Position numbers and translations under genes: made by a program. Below the pieces are notes generated by a model. That model was given only the letters and a program-made list of their open reading frames with translations, ran no database searches and was not told where the DNA came from. Shown here in pieces: positions 32,380 to 40,611 of a stretch of 45,009 bases of DNA (position 1 is its first letter; each line of letters opens with the position of its first letter). Origin of the DNA: an uncultured Hyphomicrobiales bacterium (GTDB lineage Bacteria; Pseudomonadota; Alphaproteobacteria; Rhizobiales; Beijerinckiaceae); contig CAIOVE010000067.1 of NCBI GenBank assembly GCA_903861645.1, positions 1 through 45,009 on the forward strand. The letters run 5' to 3'.

Positions 32380-33379
32380 GGCGCGCGCGCGCGGCCTCCA
32401 GATAGCTGAGGTCGACGTATTTCTTGACGTCGATCGTCTGCTTCAGGAACCCGAGGTCGCGCATGAGGTCGACGCTTTTCTGCGTGCTCTCGATGTTGGG
32501 TTGCAGGTTCGGATCGCGGAAATAATCCTTCTGCGTGAACAGCCAGTCCTGGAACAGGGCCGGCGGCGCCTTGGAGAAATCAGCCGCGATCTTCACGGCC
32601 TCGTCGTGGTTCTTCGGGTCGAGATACCAGCGCGTGGCGCGCAGCGTATCCTCCATGAAGTCCTCGACGGCGGCCTTGTTCTTTTTCAGGAACGCGTCGC
32701 GCGCCACCCAGAAGCCAAGCTCCGACGGTCCCAACGCGTCCTTCTGGTCGAACAGATGGACGGCCTTTTCCTTGAGCTCCTTGTCGAAGGAGAAGGGCGC
32801 GCCGAGCGAGATCAGATCGGCCTTCTTGTCGAGCAGCATCGCCTTCATGGCGCCGAAGGGCGCCTCGACGATGGTGTAATCGCGCTTGTCCTCGAGGCCG
32901 GCCTTGCGCAGCATGGCGCGCACGCCGATGTCGATGGCCGCGCCCGTGGAGTTGACGGCGATCACCTTGCCCTTGAGATCGGCGACCGTCTTGATGCCGC
33001 TGTCGGCGCGCACGAAATATTCGTTGGAATAGCGCCCGTTCGCGCCGTCCTGGAACTCGTCGGCGATGATGCGCAGATCGTCCATGCCGGCGTTGAGCAC
33101 GCCAAGCCCGAGCGAGGTGAAGTTGAGCACGCCGACCTCGATCTCGCCGACGGCGAGCGCCGTCACCATGGGCGGCGTGCCCTGATAGCGCACCGGCTCC
33201 ATCACGTAGGAGACGCCGAAATGCGGCGCGAGTTCCTTCTTGGCGAAGATGATGGAGGCGATGTTCGCCGCGGGCACGATCCACGCCGCGCGGATTTTGA
33301 CGGGCTCGGCCCGCGCCGGGGAGGCCACGGCGAAGGCCGTGAGAACAAGTCCAGTCGCCAACGATTTCAGGAAGTTCAT
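32372..33379 (-). CDS. ABC transporter substrate-binding protein (NrtA/SsuA/TauA type), copy 1
   Basis: A 335-residue periplasmic binding protein with a signal peptide (MNFLKSLATGLVLTAFAVAS, cleavage after ARA) and a two-lobed NMT1/SsuA-like fold: PVKIRAAWIVPAANIASII, the TPPMVTALAVGEIEVGVLN segment, DLKGKVIAVNSTGAAIDI and LRKAGLEDKRDYTIVEAPFG. Relatives bind nitrate, sulfonates, taurine or pyrimidine precursors. It is about half identical to the protein at 34499-35500 over its full length. ATG at 33379 follows GGAGA; upstream readings are shadow. It is the third gene of the operon with the MetE-like protein and copy 2. Confidence 0.92.
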   Translation of the reverse strand: MNFLKSLATGLVLTAFAVASPARAEPVKIRAAWIVPAANIASIIFAKKELAPHFGVSYVMEPVRYQGTPPMVTALAVGEIEVGVLNFTSLGLGVLNAGMDDLRIIADEFQDGANGRYSNEYFVRADSGIKTVADLKGKVIAVNSTGAAIDIGVRAMLRKAGLEDKRDYTIVEAPFGAMKAMLLDKKADLISLGAPFSFDKELKEKAVHLFDQKDALGPSELGFWVARDAFLKKNKAAVEDFMEDTLRATRWYLDPKNHDEAVKIAADFSKAPPALFQDWLFTQKDYFRDPNLQPNIESTQKSVDLMRDLGFLKQTIDVKKYVDLSYLEAARARLK

Positions 33380-33414
33380 GCGAGTCTCCAATCCCTGTTT
33401 GCCCATGCGAGATG

Positions 33415-34458
33415 TCATCCGACCGCCGCCACCTCGGCGTGTATCCCGAGCAAACGCGGAATTGTTTCGGGCGGACGACGCCCGAAACCGCATTCCGTGC
33501 CGATCAGGAATTGCTTGCAATGGCGTCGCGCCGCCGCCATGCGGCGCAACGTTCCCTCGACGCCATCGGTGTAATGAACGAGACCAAGGCAGATTTCCGT
33601 GCCCGCTCGAACCCTGAGATCCTTCAGCGGCGCGAAATAGGCGTCGTCTTCGCGGTCGCGCGGCACGGGCATGTGGAATAGTTGCACGCGTCGCGACAAC
33701 CCGGCGTCGATGCGGTTGGCCATCGCGACCATGTCGCCCATGTCGGTCGGCTCGACCACGTGGCGGTGGTTGGAATCGCCGTAGCAAAAGTGGAACAGGA
33801 GATCGACCCCGTCGGGAACCGCGTCGCCGAAATCGATCAGGATGCGCGCGAAGGTCTCCGTCGACTCGGCGCGGTCGCGTCCATATGGGCTTGTCTCGTT
33901 GCGCTCAAGCCGCGCGAACACCGCCGAGGCGACATCGAACTGGATCGCCAGCTTGTCGCGCGGAATCGCCGCCGCAATCCGCGCCAGTTCGCGTTTGACG
34001 GCGGCGTTGTAGACGGGGTCAAGCGCCGCGTGCAGTTCGTCCTCGACGAACAGCCACAGGACGGAATGGGCCGGCACGAGATCGACTTGAAACTTCACCC
34101 GCGCGGGGATCGTCCCCGCCGCCTGCTGGCGGGCGAATTCCGCGTAGGAGGCGATGGCGTGATCGGCGTAGCCGAGATTGCCGAAGTCGACGTCCCCGGG
34201 CTTCACGCCCGCCTTCAGCACGCGACGCATCCGCGGCGGCGCCGTGGCATGAATGCGAAACGCCCGGCCCGAGGGCTCGAAGGCCGGATGTTCCGCGAAC
34301 AATCCCTCGAGGCCGGCCACCCAGTCGAGACGATCCGCCGTCTCGCCGTCGGGCAGCCAGCGCAAGCGGTCGCCCAGCGCCGCCGACACCTCGCGGAAGA
34401 CGTCCCGCGCCGAGGCCATGGGAACGCTGCCAACCAGATAGACGTCCCGTCCCGTCAT
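33415..34458 (-). CDS. Stand-alone MetE-like (UROD/MetE-fold) zinc protein
   Basis: A 347-residue TIM-barrel protein resembling the catalytic domain of cobalamin-independent methionine synthase, without the duplicated N-terminal half of true MetE (about 750 residues). Putative zinc ligands are H223 and C225 in LLFHFCYGD, E236 in VVEPTD and C323 in GTECGFGRRP, in the same order as in MetE. N-terminal segments VGSVPMASARDVFREVSAAL and RWLPDGETADRLDW and the region LAIQFDVASAV are also family-like. It probably binds a thiol or thioether at zinc and moves a methyl group, but the substrate is unknown. It lies between two paralogous binding-protein genes in one operon (gaps 40 and 35 bases). ATG at 34458 follows GGAG. 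Confidence 0.8.
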   Translation of the reverse strand: MTGRDVYLVGSVPMASARDVFREVSAALGDRLRWLPDGETADRLDWVAGLEGLFAEHPAFEPSGRAFRIHATAPPRMRRVLKAGVKPGDVDFGNLGYADHAIASYAEFARQQAAGTIPARVKFQVDLVPAHSVLWLFVEDELHAALDPVYNAAVKRELARIAAAIPRDKLAIQFDVASAVFARLERNETSPYGRDRAESTETFARILIDFGDAVPDGVDLLFHFCYGDSNHRHVVEPTDMGDMVAMANRIDAGLSRRVQLFHMPVPRDREDDAYFAPLKDLRVRAGTEICLGLVHYTDGVEGTLRRMAAARRHCKQFLIGTECGFGRRPPETIPRLLGIHAEVAAVG

Positions 34459-34498
34459 GCAACCGCTCCGTTCCCGTGATCGCCTCGCGCGAAGGGAT

Positions 34499-35500
34499 TT
34501 ATTTCAGGCGCTTGGCGGCTTCCTCGACGTAGGAAAGATCGATGTATTTCTTGACGTCGAGCTTGCCCTTCACGAAGCCAAGCTGGCTCTGCACGGCGAT
34601 GTTCGAGATGATCGCCGCCGTGTCTGGAATGAGGTTGGGATCGCGATAGTAATCCTTGTGCGTGAACAACCAGTCGGCGAAGAGCGCCGGAGGCGCCTTG
34701 GTCACGCCCGCGACGATCGCCACCGCCTCGTCGTGGTTGGCGGGATCGCTGTACCAGCGCGTCACGCGCATGGAGTCCTCGAGGAAGTCGAGCACCGCGG
34801 CGCGGTTGTTTTTCAGAAACGATTCCTTCGCGCCCCACACGCCAAGTTCGGACGGGCCCATGGCGTCGCGCTGGTTGAACAGCGCGTGCGCGTTCTTGCG
34901 CAATTCGGGATCGAACAGGAAGGGCGGCACGAAGGCCGCGAGTTCGACCTTCTTTTCCAGCAGCAGCGATTTCATCGTGTTGAGGCCTGCCTCGACAACA
35001 TTGTAGTCGCGCTTGTCCTCGAGGCCGGCCTTGCGCAGCCAGGCGCGTGCGGCGATATCGACCATGCTGCCGATGGCGTTGGTGGCGATGGTCTTGCCCT
35101 TGAGGTCCGCCGCCGACTTGATGGCGTCGTTGCGCACCATGAATTCGTTGGAGTTGTAGCCCTCGACGCTGTCGCGGAACTCGTCGGCGAAAACGCGGAT
35201 ATCCTCCATGCCGGCGTTCTCGACGCCAAGGCTGAGGGAGGTTGAGTTGAGCAGCGCGATTTCCAGCTCGCCAACCGCCATGGCGGTGATCATCGGCGGC
35301 GTCGCCTGATAGCGCACGGCTTCCAGCGTGTAGGATTGGCCGAGATGCTTCGCGAGGCCCGGCTTGGCGTTGAAGATCGAGAAGAGATTCGTGCCCGGAA
35401 CGATGTAGGCCGCGCGAATCTTCAGGGGCTCGGCGCCGGCCGAACCCGCGCCCAGCAACGCCGCGCAAAAGCCGAGCGCCTTCCACAATGCCGATGCCAT
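34499..35500 (-). CDS. ABC transporter substrate-binding protein (NrtA/SsuA/TauA type), copy 2
   Basis: A 333-residue periplasmic binding protein with a signal peptide (MASALWKALGFCAALLGAGS, cleavage after AGA) and the same fold as copy 1. Matching segments include PLKIRAAYIVPGTNLFSI, TPPMITAMAVGELEIALLN, LRKAGLEDKRDYNVVEAG and KAPPALFADWLFTHKDYYRD. Differences cluster in likely ligand-contact regions (NSTSLSLG versus NFTSLGLG; ATNAIGSMVDIA versus AVNSTGAAIDIG), so ligands may differ. ATG at 35500 follows GGGGAGA. It is the first gene of the operon and is divergent from the ABC ATPase, 187 bases away. Confidence 0.92.
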   Translation of the reverse strand: MASALWKALGFCAALLGAGSAGAEPLKIRAAYIVPGTNLFSIFNAKPGLAKHLGQSYTLEAVRYQATPPMITAMAVGELEIALLNSTSLSLGVENAGMEDIRVFADEFRDSVEGYNSNEFMVRNDAIKSAADLKGKTIATNAIGSMVDIAARAWLRKAGLEDKRDYNVVEAGLNTMKSLLLEKKVELAAFVPPFLFDPELRKNAHALFNQRDAMGPSELGVWGAKESFLKNNRAAVLDFLEDSMRVTRWYSDPANHDEAVAIVAGVTKAPPALFADWLFTHKDYYRDPNLIPDTAAIISNIAVQSQLGFVKGKLDVKKYIDLSYVEEAAKRLK

Positions 35501-35646
35501 GACGTTCTCTCCCCCTGTTTGGCGGGAGTAGAGCGGGTTGCCGGGCGGAAATCAATGCGTTCGACGAAGGTCGCGCCTTGACCGCGCCGTCGCGCCATGG
35601 TCCCAATCGCGTCATGGGAACGCGGGGGCGTTCGGGGAGGAAGAAG

Positions 35647-35691
35647 ATGTCTGGAAATCGCGCGCGACCGGCGGGCCGCGGGGCGCCATGA
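35647..35691 (+). CDS. Possible 14-codon leader peptide coupled to the ABC ATPase
   Basis: A short ORF reads MSGNRARPAGRGAP and stops at TGA (35689-35691), which overlaps the ATPase start codon as ATGA. It has a much stronger ribosome-binding site (GGGGAGGAAG at 35634-35643) than the ATPase, whose own upstream sequence is only GC-rich. Ribosomes ending the leader could re-start on the ATPase. The arrangement is seen; translation and any sensing role are inferred. Confidence 0.4.
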   Translation: MSGNRARPAGRGAP

Positions 35692-36473
35692 CGCAGATTG
35701 TCATCGACAAGGTTCGGCACATGTACCGGCCGGCGCGCGGGCGGCCCGTTCTCGCGCTGGAGGATGTCTCGCTCGAGGTGGGCGAGCAGGAATTCGTCGC
35801 GCTGCTGGGCCCCTCGGGCTGCGGAAAATCGACGCTTCTCTATCTGATGGGCGGTTTCCTGCCGATTGAATCAGGGACAATTTCCGTCAATGGCAAGGCG
35901 ATCACGGGGCCGGGGCCGGATCGGGGCATTGTGTTCCAGCATTTCGCGCTGTTTCCCTGGAAAACCGTGCTGCAAAACGTGCTCTATGGGCTTGAGCGCC
36001 AGAACATGCCGCGCGACGAGCGCGAGGCGCGCGCCCGCAAGTTCATCGATCTCGTCGGCTTGCATGGTTTCGAGGATAACTATCCCTCGCAATTGTCCGG
36101 CGGCATGAAGCAGCGCGCCGCCATCGCGCGCACGCTCGCCGTTGATCCCGGCATTCTGCTGATGGACGAACCCTTCGGCGCGCTCGACGCGCAGACGCGC
36201 GCGCTCATGCAGAGCGAGTTGCTCGGCATCTGGCGGGCCTCGCCCAAGACCGTGATCTTCGTCACCCACGACGTGCAGGAGGCGGTCTATCTCGCCCAGC
36301 GCGTGGTGGTGATGTCGGCGCGGCCGGGCCGGGTAAAGGCCATCATCGACACGAATTTCGACAAGACCGCGCCCGACCTGCTGCGCAGCCAGAAATTCGG
36401 CGACATGGTCGATCACATCTGGGGCCTCGTGAAGGAAGAGGCGATCAAGGCGCAGATGGGGCGCGCCACGTGA
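35688..36473 (+). CDS. ABC transporter ATP-binding protein (SsuB/TauB type)
   Basis: A 261-residue ATPase of the nitrate/sulfonate/taurine import family. Seen are Walker A GPSGCGKST (41-49), the Q-loop in GIVFQHFALFPWKTV, the signature LSGGMKQR (136-143), Walker B ILLMDEPFGALD (156-167) and the H-loop VTHDVQEAV. The ATG at 35688 begins the fold; readings further upstream are not homologous. It overlaps the first permease gene by four bases (GTGA). It should power import for one or both binding proteins of the divergent operon. Confidence 0.95.
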   Translation: MTQIVIDKVRHMYRPARGRPVLALEDVSLEVGEQEFVALLGPSGCGKSTLLYLMGGFLPIESGTISVNGKAITGPGPDRGIVFQHFALFPWKTVLQNVLYGLERQNMPRDEREARARKFIDLVGLHGFEDNYPSQLSGGMKQRAAIARTLAVDPGILLMDEPFGALDAQTRALMQSELLGIWRASPKTVIFVTHDVQEAVYLAQRVVVMSARPGRVKAIIDTNFDKTAPDLLRSQKFGDMVDHIWGLVKEEAIKAQMGRAT

Positions 36474-37228
36474 GCGCGGCGGCCCTCGGCAAGGTTTTTT
36501 TACGCTATCTGCCGCTGGCGCTTCTGGCGCTGGCGTGGGAGGCCTGCGCGCGCTTCGAGCTGGTTTCGAGCTCGGCCTTGCCGTCGCTGACCAAGGTCGC
36601 CGCCGCCTGGTGGGACCTGGCGAAATCGGGCGACCTCGTCGAGAACGGCGCGGCCTCGCTCTGGCGCGCGGGGGCGGGGCTCGCCATCGCCATTGTCGTT
36701 GGCGCCGTGCTGGGCATCGGCATGGCCACGTGGCGCGCCGCCGATGTGGCGCTCGGCCCGCTGGTCGATATGTTCTATCCGCTGCCGAAATCGGCGCTGA
36801 TCCCCGTCACCGCGCTTTGGCTCGGCTTTGGCGACGGCTCGAAAATCCTGCTCATCGCCATGGGCTGCATGCTGCCGGTCACGCTCGGCGCCTACAACGG
36901 CGCGCGGTCGAGCGAGCGCACGCTCATCTGGTCGGCGCGCAGCCTCGGCGCCTCGCGCCTGCGCATGTTGCGCGATGTCATCGTGCCGAGCGCCATGCCG
37001 GAAATGCTGAGCGGCATCCGCACCGCGCTGGCGATTTCCTTCGTGCTGCTGGTCGCCTCCGAACTGATCGTGGCGCGCGCCGGGCTTGGCTATCTCATAG
37101 GCTTTCTTGGCTCCAACGGCACCTATGACTCCATGTTCGCGGTCGTGCTGACGGTCGCCTTTCTCGGTTTCGTCGCGGACCGGATTTATCTGTTGATCAT
37201 GCGGAGGGCGCTGGCATGGCGGGAATGA
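36470..37228 (+). CDS. ABC transporter permease 1 (SsuC/TauC type)
   Basis: A 252-residue inner-membrane permease with about six hydrophobic segments. The EAA loop that docks to the ATPase is WSARSLGASRLRMLRDVIVP (about 156-175). Start is a GTG at 36470 overlapping the ATPase stop; the next permease starts 13 bases before its stop codon. Having two different permeases implies a heterodimeric channel, whereas SsuC and TauC usually form homodimers. Confidence 0.94.
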   Translation: MSAAALGKVFLRYLPLALLALAWEACARFELVSSSALPSLTKVAAAWWDLAKSGDLVENGAASLWRAGAGLAIAIVVGAVLGIGMATWRAADVALGPLVDMFYPLPKSALIPVTALWLGFGDGSKILLIAMGCMLPVTLGAYNGARSSERTLIWSARSLGASRLRMLRDVIVPSAMPEMLSGIRTALAISFVLLVASELIVARAGLGYLIGFLGSNGTYDSMFAVVLTVAFLGFVADRIYLLIMRRALAWRE

Positions 37229-38043
37229 GCCCAACCATGGCCTTCGTCGACGGGCGTCCGCGGTTGCGCATCCGCTTCCGCGACATCGCCGCGCGCTGGG
37301 GCGCCGTTGTCGCCCTGCTGGCGCTGTGGTGGGCGTTGAGCCATTCGGGCATGTTCACGCCCTTCATGTTGCCGACGCCCGAGCGCGTGGCGACGCGCAT
37401 GTGGGATGACGCGCTCGCTGGCGATTTGCCTTTGAACGTCGCGCTGACGCTCTATCGCGCGCTGGCGGGCTTCGTCATCGCCGCGGTGCTCGGCGTGCTG
37501 ATCGGCGCGGCCATGTCGCGCGGCGGCATCATCGGCTGGTTCTTCGATCCGATCGTGTCCGTTGGCTTTCCCATGCCCAAGATCGCCTTCCTGCCAGTGA
37601 TCGTGCTGTGGCTGGGGTTTTACGACGTCTCCAAGATTTCGATGGTGGTGTTCGACGCCATCTTCCCGGTGATCACCGGCACGATGCTCGGCATCAAGAG
37701 CGTCGAGAAGGAGTTGATCTGGTCGGCGCGCAGCCTTGGCACCGGCGAGAGCGAAATCTGGCCGCGCATCGTCCTGCCCGCGGCCATGCCGCAGATGTTC
37801 ACGGGATTGCAGGTGTCGCTGCCCATCGCGATGATCGTCGCGGTCGTCGCGGAAATGCTGATGGGTGGCTACGGCATGGGCGGCGCGATGGTGCAGGCCT
37901 CGCGCATGGCGGACTCGCCCGGCGTCTTCGCCGGCATTGTCGAGATCGCGGTTGTCGGCTGGTTTCTCGTCAAGGGCATGGCGAGCCTGCGTCGCCGCCT
38001 GCTCGCCTGGCACCCCGAGGCGGACACGCCGTCGGGGGTTTGA
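37216..38043 (+). CDS. ABC transporter permease 2 (SsuC/TauC type)
   Basis: A 275-residue inner-membrane permease with about six hydrophobic segments and the EAA loop WSARSLGTGESEIWPRIVLP (about 172-191). It is related to permease 1 but clearly distinct, with a longer hydrophilic N-terminus (MAGMSPTMAFVDGRPRLRIR). It overlaps permease 1 by 13 bases, which indicates translational coupling. It is the last gene of the import operon and converges with the M20 peptidase gene, 15 bases away. Confidence 0.94.
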   Translation: MAGMSPTMAFVDGRPRLRIRFRDIAARWGAVVALLALWWALSHSGMFTPFMLPTPERVATRMWDDALAGDLPLNVALTLYRALAGFVIAAVLGVLIGAAMSRGGIIGWFFDPIVSVGFPMPKIAFLPVIVLWLGFYDVSKISMVVFDAIFPVITGTMLGIKSVEKELIWSARSLGTGESEIWPRIVLPAAMPQMFTGLQVSLPIAMIVAVVAEMLMGGYGMGGAMVQASRMADSPGVFAGIVEIAVVGWFLVKGMASLRRRLLAWHPEADTPSGV

Positions 38044-38058
38044 TTTCGCGCATCGCGG

Positions 38059-39471
38059 CTACTTCGCCGCGGCGGCTCCCGACAGCCGGCTGACCAGCCG
38101 GTACAGAAACTCCTTGGCGTCGAACAGTTGCTTCACGCCGACCTGTTCGTTCAGGCCGTGGACGCCGCTCTTGCCTTCCTCTGAAAAAACGCCGGAAACC
38201 CCATAGGCGGGCACGCCGTATTTGCGCAGCCATCGGCTGTCCGTGTAGCCGCCCGATTGCGTGGGGATCACCGGCACGCCCGGCCACATATCCGCGCTGA
38301 TCTGCTCGACCGCTTGAAGGATTTCCGGCGACATGGGCGAGGCCGGACTGTCGACCACCGTGCCAAGGGGGATGACGGCGATGCGATCATCCTTCACCGC
38401 CGCCTTGAGCCCGCGCTCCACATCGTCGGGGTTTTCGTCCGGCAACAGGCGGCAGTTGATCGTCGCGCGCGCCGTCTGCGCCAGCGCGTTCTCGGCGTGG
38501 CCGGCCTCCAGCATGGTCGCCACGCAGGTCGTGCGTATCTGCGCGTTATAGCCGGGCCGCTTCGACAGTGGCGCGATGACCTCCGGCCTGTTGTCACCCG
38601 CGAGCAGCGCGGCGAGCGCGGACTTGACCTCGGGCGCGTCGAGCTTGGTGACGATTTGCAGGTAGGCGCCGGTCACGGGATTAAGTCGCGCGGGAAACTC
38701 GTAATCAGCTATCCGCACCAGTCCTTCCGCGAGTCTCGTGATGGCATTGTCGCGGCGGGGCAGGGCGCTATGGCCGCCGGGATCCTTCACTTCCAGACGA
38801 AAGCTGCGATAGACCTTTTCCGATAGCTGGATGTTGGAACTGACGGGCTTGCCGTCGCGCAACGTGCCGCCGCCGCCCTCGTTCAGCGAAAATTCCGCGT
38901 CGATGAGATCGCGATGGTTTTCGAGCAGCCAGTGCGTGCCGTCGTGCGGCGAATCCGCCAGTTCCTCGTCGGTGGTCAACGCGAGGATGATGTCGCGCTC
39001 GGGCCGCGCGCCCTCGTTGCGCAGGCGGATCAGGTTGGCGACGAAGATCGCCGCCATCGCCTTGTCGTCGATGGAGCCGCGCGCGCGAAAATAACCGTCG
39101 GCTTCCTGCAACACGAAGGGATCGAAGGCCCAGTCCTCGCGCCTGGCTTCCACCACGTCCATGTGCGCCATCAGCAGCATGGGTTTTTTCGCGCCCGTGC
39201 CACGCAGGCGCGCGACCATGTCGCCCTTGCGTGGCCCCGATGACAGCACCTGAACGTCGGCCGCGGGAAAGCCCGCGTCGGTCAGCCTCTTGGCCATGGC
39301 GGTCGCCGCGACGAGCGTGTCGCCCGTGGATTCCGTCGTGTTGATCTCCACGAGCTCCTTGTAGATCGAGCGAAACAGCGCCTCGTCGCCGGCGGGCTCG
39401 GCGCGCGCCGCGCCGCAGGCCAGCGCCGTGCCCATCAAAAGGGTCGATATCACCAGCGATTTGACGGTCAT
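38059..39471 (-). CDS. Exported M20-family metallopeptidase
   Basis: A 470-residue zinc peptidase or amidohydrolase of the M20/M25/M40 family with a signal peptide (MTVKSLVISTLLMGTALACG, cleavage after ARA). Metal-binding and catalytic residues are visible: H103 and D105 in MAHMDVVEA, D135 in RGSIDDKAM, E169/E170 in TTDEEL and the C-terminal histidine in GVHGLNEQ. A dimerisation insert with GGHSALPRRDNAI lies in the middle. Periplasmic members of this family act on peptides or acylated amino acids; the substrate is unknown. ATG at 39471 follows GGGGAAC. It is divergent from the Bug-type gene. Confidence 0.94.
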   Translation of the reverse strand: MTVKSLVISTLLMGTALACGAARAEPAGDEALFRSIYKELVEINTTESTGDTLVAATAMAKRLTDAGFPAADVQVLSSGPRKGDMVARLRGTGAKKPMLLMAHMDVVEARREDWAFDPFVLQEADGYFRARGSIDDKAMAAIFVANLIRLRNEGARPERDIILALTTDEELADSPHDGTHWLLENHRDLIDAEFSLNEGGGGTLRDGKPVSSNIQLSEKVYRSFRLEVKDPGGHSALPRRDNAITRLAEGLVRIADYEFPARLNPVTGAYLQIVTKLDAPEVKSALAALLAGDNRPEVIAPLSKRPGYNAQIRTTCVATMLEAGHAENALAQTARATINCRLLPDENPDDVERGLKAAVKDDRIAVIPLGTVVDSPASPMSPEILQAVEQISADMWPGVPVIPTQSGGYTDSRWLRKYGVPAYGVSGVFSEEGKSGVHGLNEQVGVKQLFDAKEFLYRLVSRLSGAAAAK

Positions 39472-39623
39472 GGATGTTCCCCGGTCCGAAATCCGCCTTA
39501 CCCTAAGCCAATTCCGGGCCATGCGTGAACCGTCGCGCGGCGCCGGTTTTCCAAACCGGGTTTTGCTGTAATCTGCGGGGATTCTCGGCTCGCCGTCGCG
39601 CGCGTGACAATCAGGGGATGGAA

Positions 39624-40601
39624 ATGCCGATCACCCGTCGTGGGGCGTCACGTCTTTTGTCGGGCGCCGCCCTCGCGCTCGCCGCGCCCGGCTCGCGCGC
39701 GCAATCGGCCTGGCCCGATCATCCCGTGCATCTCGTCGTCACCTTCATCGCCGGCGGCGCCAACGACATCATCGCTCGCCTGCTCGGCCAGCGCCTGAGC
39801 GAGCGTCTCGGTCAGCAGTTCATCATCGACAACCGCGCCGGCGCGGGTGGAAACGTCGGCACGGAATACGCCGTGCGCCAGCCGCCCGATGGCTACACGT
39901 TGCTGCAACTGTCGAACGCCGCGGCGGCCAACGCGTCGCTTTATCCCAATCTGGGGTTCAATCTTCTGACCGACCTGACGCCGGTGGCGGGCGTCTACGA
40001 CGTGCCGTTCGTTGTTGTCGTTCGGCCGGATTTTCCCGCCAGCACGATGGCGGAATTCATCGCCCACGCGAAAGCTCACCCCGGCGCCGTCAAGCATGGG
40101 TCGGGCGGCGTCGGCAGCGTGTCCCATATCTCCGCCGAACTGTTCAAGATGATGACCGGCGTCGACATGATCCACGTGCCCTATCGCGGCAGTCCGGCCG
40201 AGTTGGGCGACCTGCTCGGCGGGCGCATCGAATGCGCCTTCGATCCGCTGCCGACTTCGTTGCCCTACGTGCTCGACGGACGGCTCAAGGCCATCGCGGT
40301 GACTTCGGGCAAGCGCGCGCCGAGCCTGCCGAACGTGCCGACCGTCGGCGAAACGCTCGCCGGCTACAGCGCGAGTTCGCTGACAGGCACCGTTGGGCCA
40401 AAGGGTCTGCCGTCCGCCGTCGTCGCGCGGCTGTCGGGCGAGATCAACGCGACGCTGGCCGAGCCGGCGTTTCAGGAGAAGCTCGCCGGCCTCGGCGCGA
40501 CGCCGCTCATCCTCACGCCGGAAGGCTTCGGCAAGCTGATGGCCGAGGAAACCGAGAAGTGGGCCAAGGTGGTGAAATTCGCCAACATCAAGCCGGAGTG
40601 A
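39624..40601 (+). CDS. Bug-family (TctC-type) periplasmic binding protein
   Basis: A 325-residue solute-binding protein of the tripartite tricarboxylate transporter family. The mature part starts with WPDHPVHLVVTFIAGGANDI, and has NRAGAGGNVGTEYAVRQPPD and VPYRGSPAELGDLLGGRIEC, all characteristic. The N-terminus MPITRRGASRLLSGAALALA has a twin-arginine pattern, so export through Tat is possible. No TctA/TctB membrane genes are nearby, which is common for this expanded family. ATG at 39624 has AGGGG six bases before it; an in-frame ATG at 39618 is too close. Ligands are usually carboxylates. Confidence 0.92.
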   Translation: MPITRRGASRLLSGAALALAAPGSRAQSAWPDHPVHLVVTFIAGGANDIIARLLGQRLSERLGQQFIIDNRAGAGGNVGTEYAVRQPPDGYTLLQLSNAAAANASLYPNLGFNLLTDLTPVAGVYDVPFVVVVRPDFPASTMAEFIAHAKAHPGAVKHGSGGVGSVSHISAELFKMMTGVDMIHVPYRGSPAELGDLLGGRIECAFDPLPTSLPYVLDGRLKAIAVTSGKRAPSLPNVPTVGETLAGYSASSLTGTVGPKGLPSAVVARLSGEINATLAEPAFQEKLAGLGATPLILTPEGFGKLMAEETEKWAKVVKFANIKPE

Positions 40602-40611
40602 TCGCGCGCGA

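Noticed and set aside
36500-38013. Two long minus-strand frames opposite the ABC permease genes
   Set aside because: Both are antisense shadows rich in Arg, Asp and His. The plus strand encodes overlapping permeases with EAA loops.
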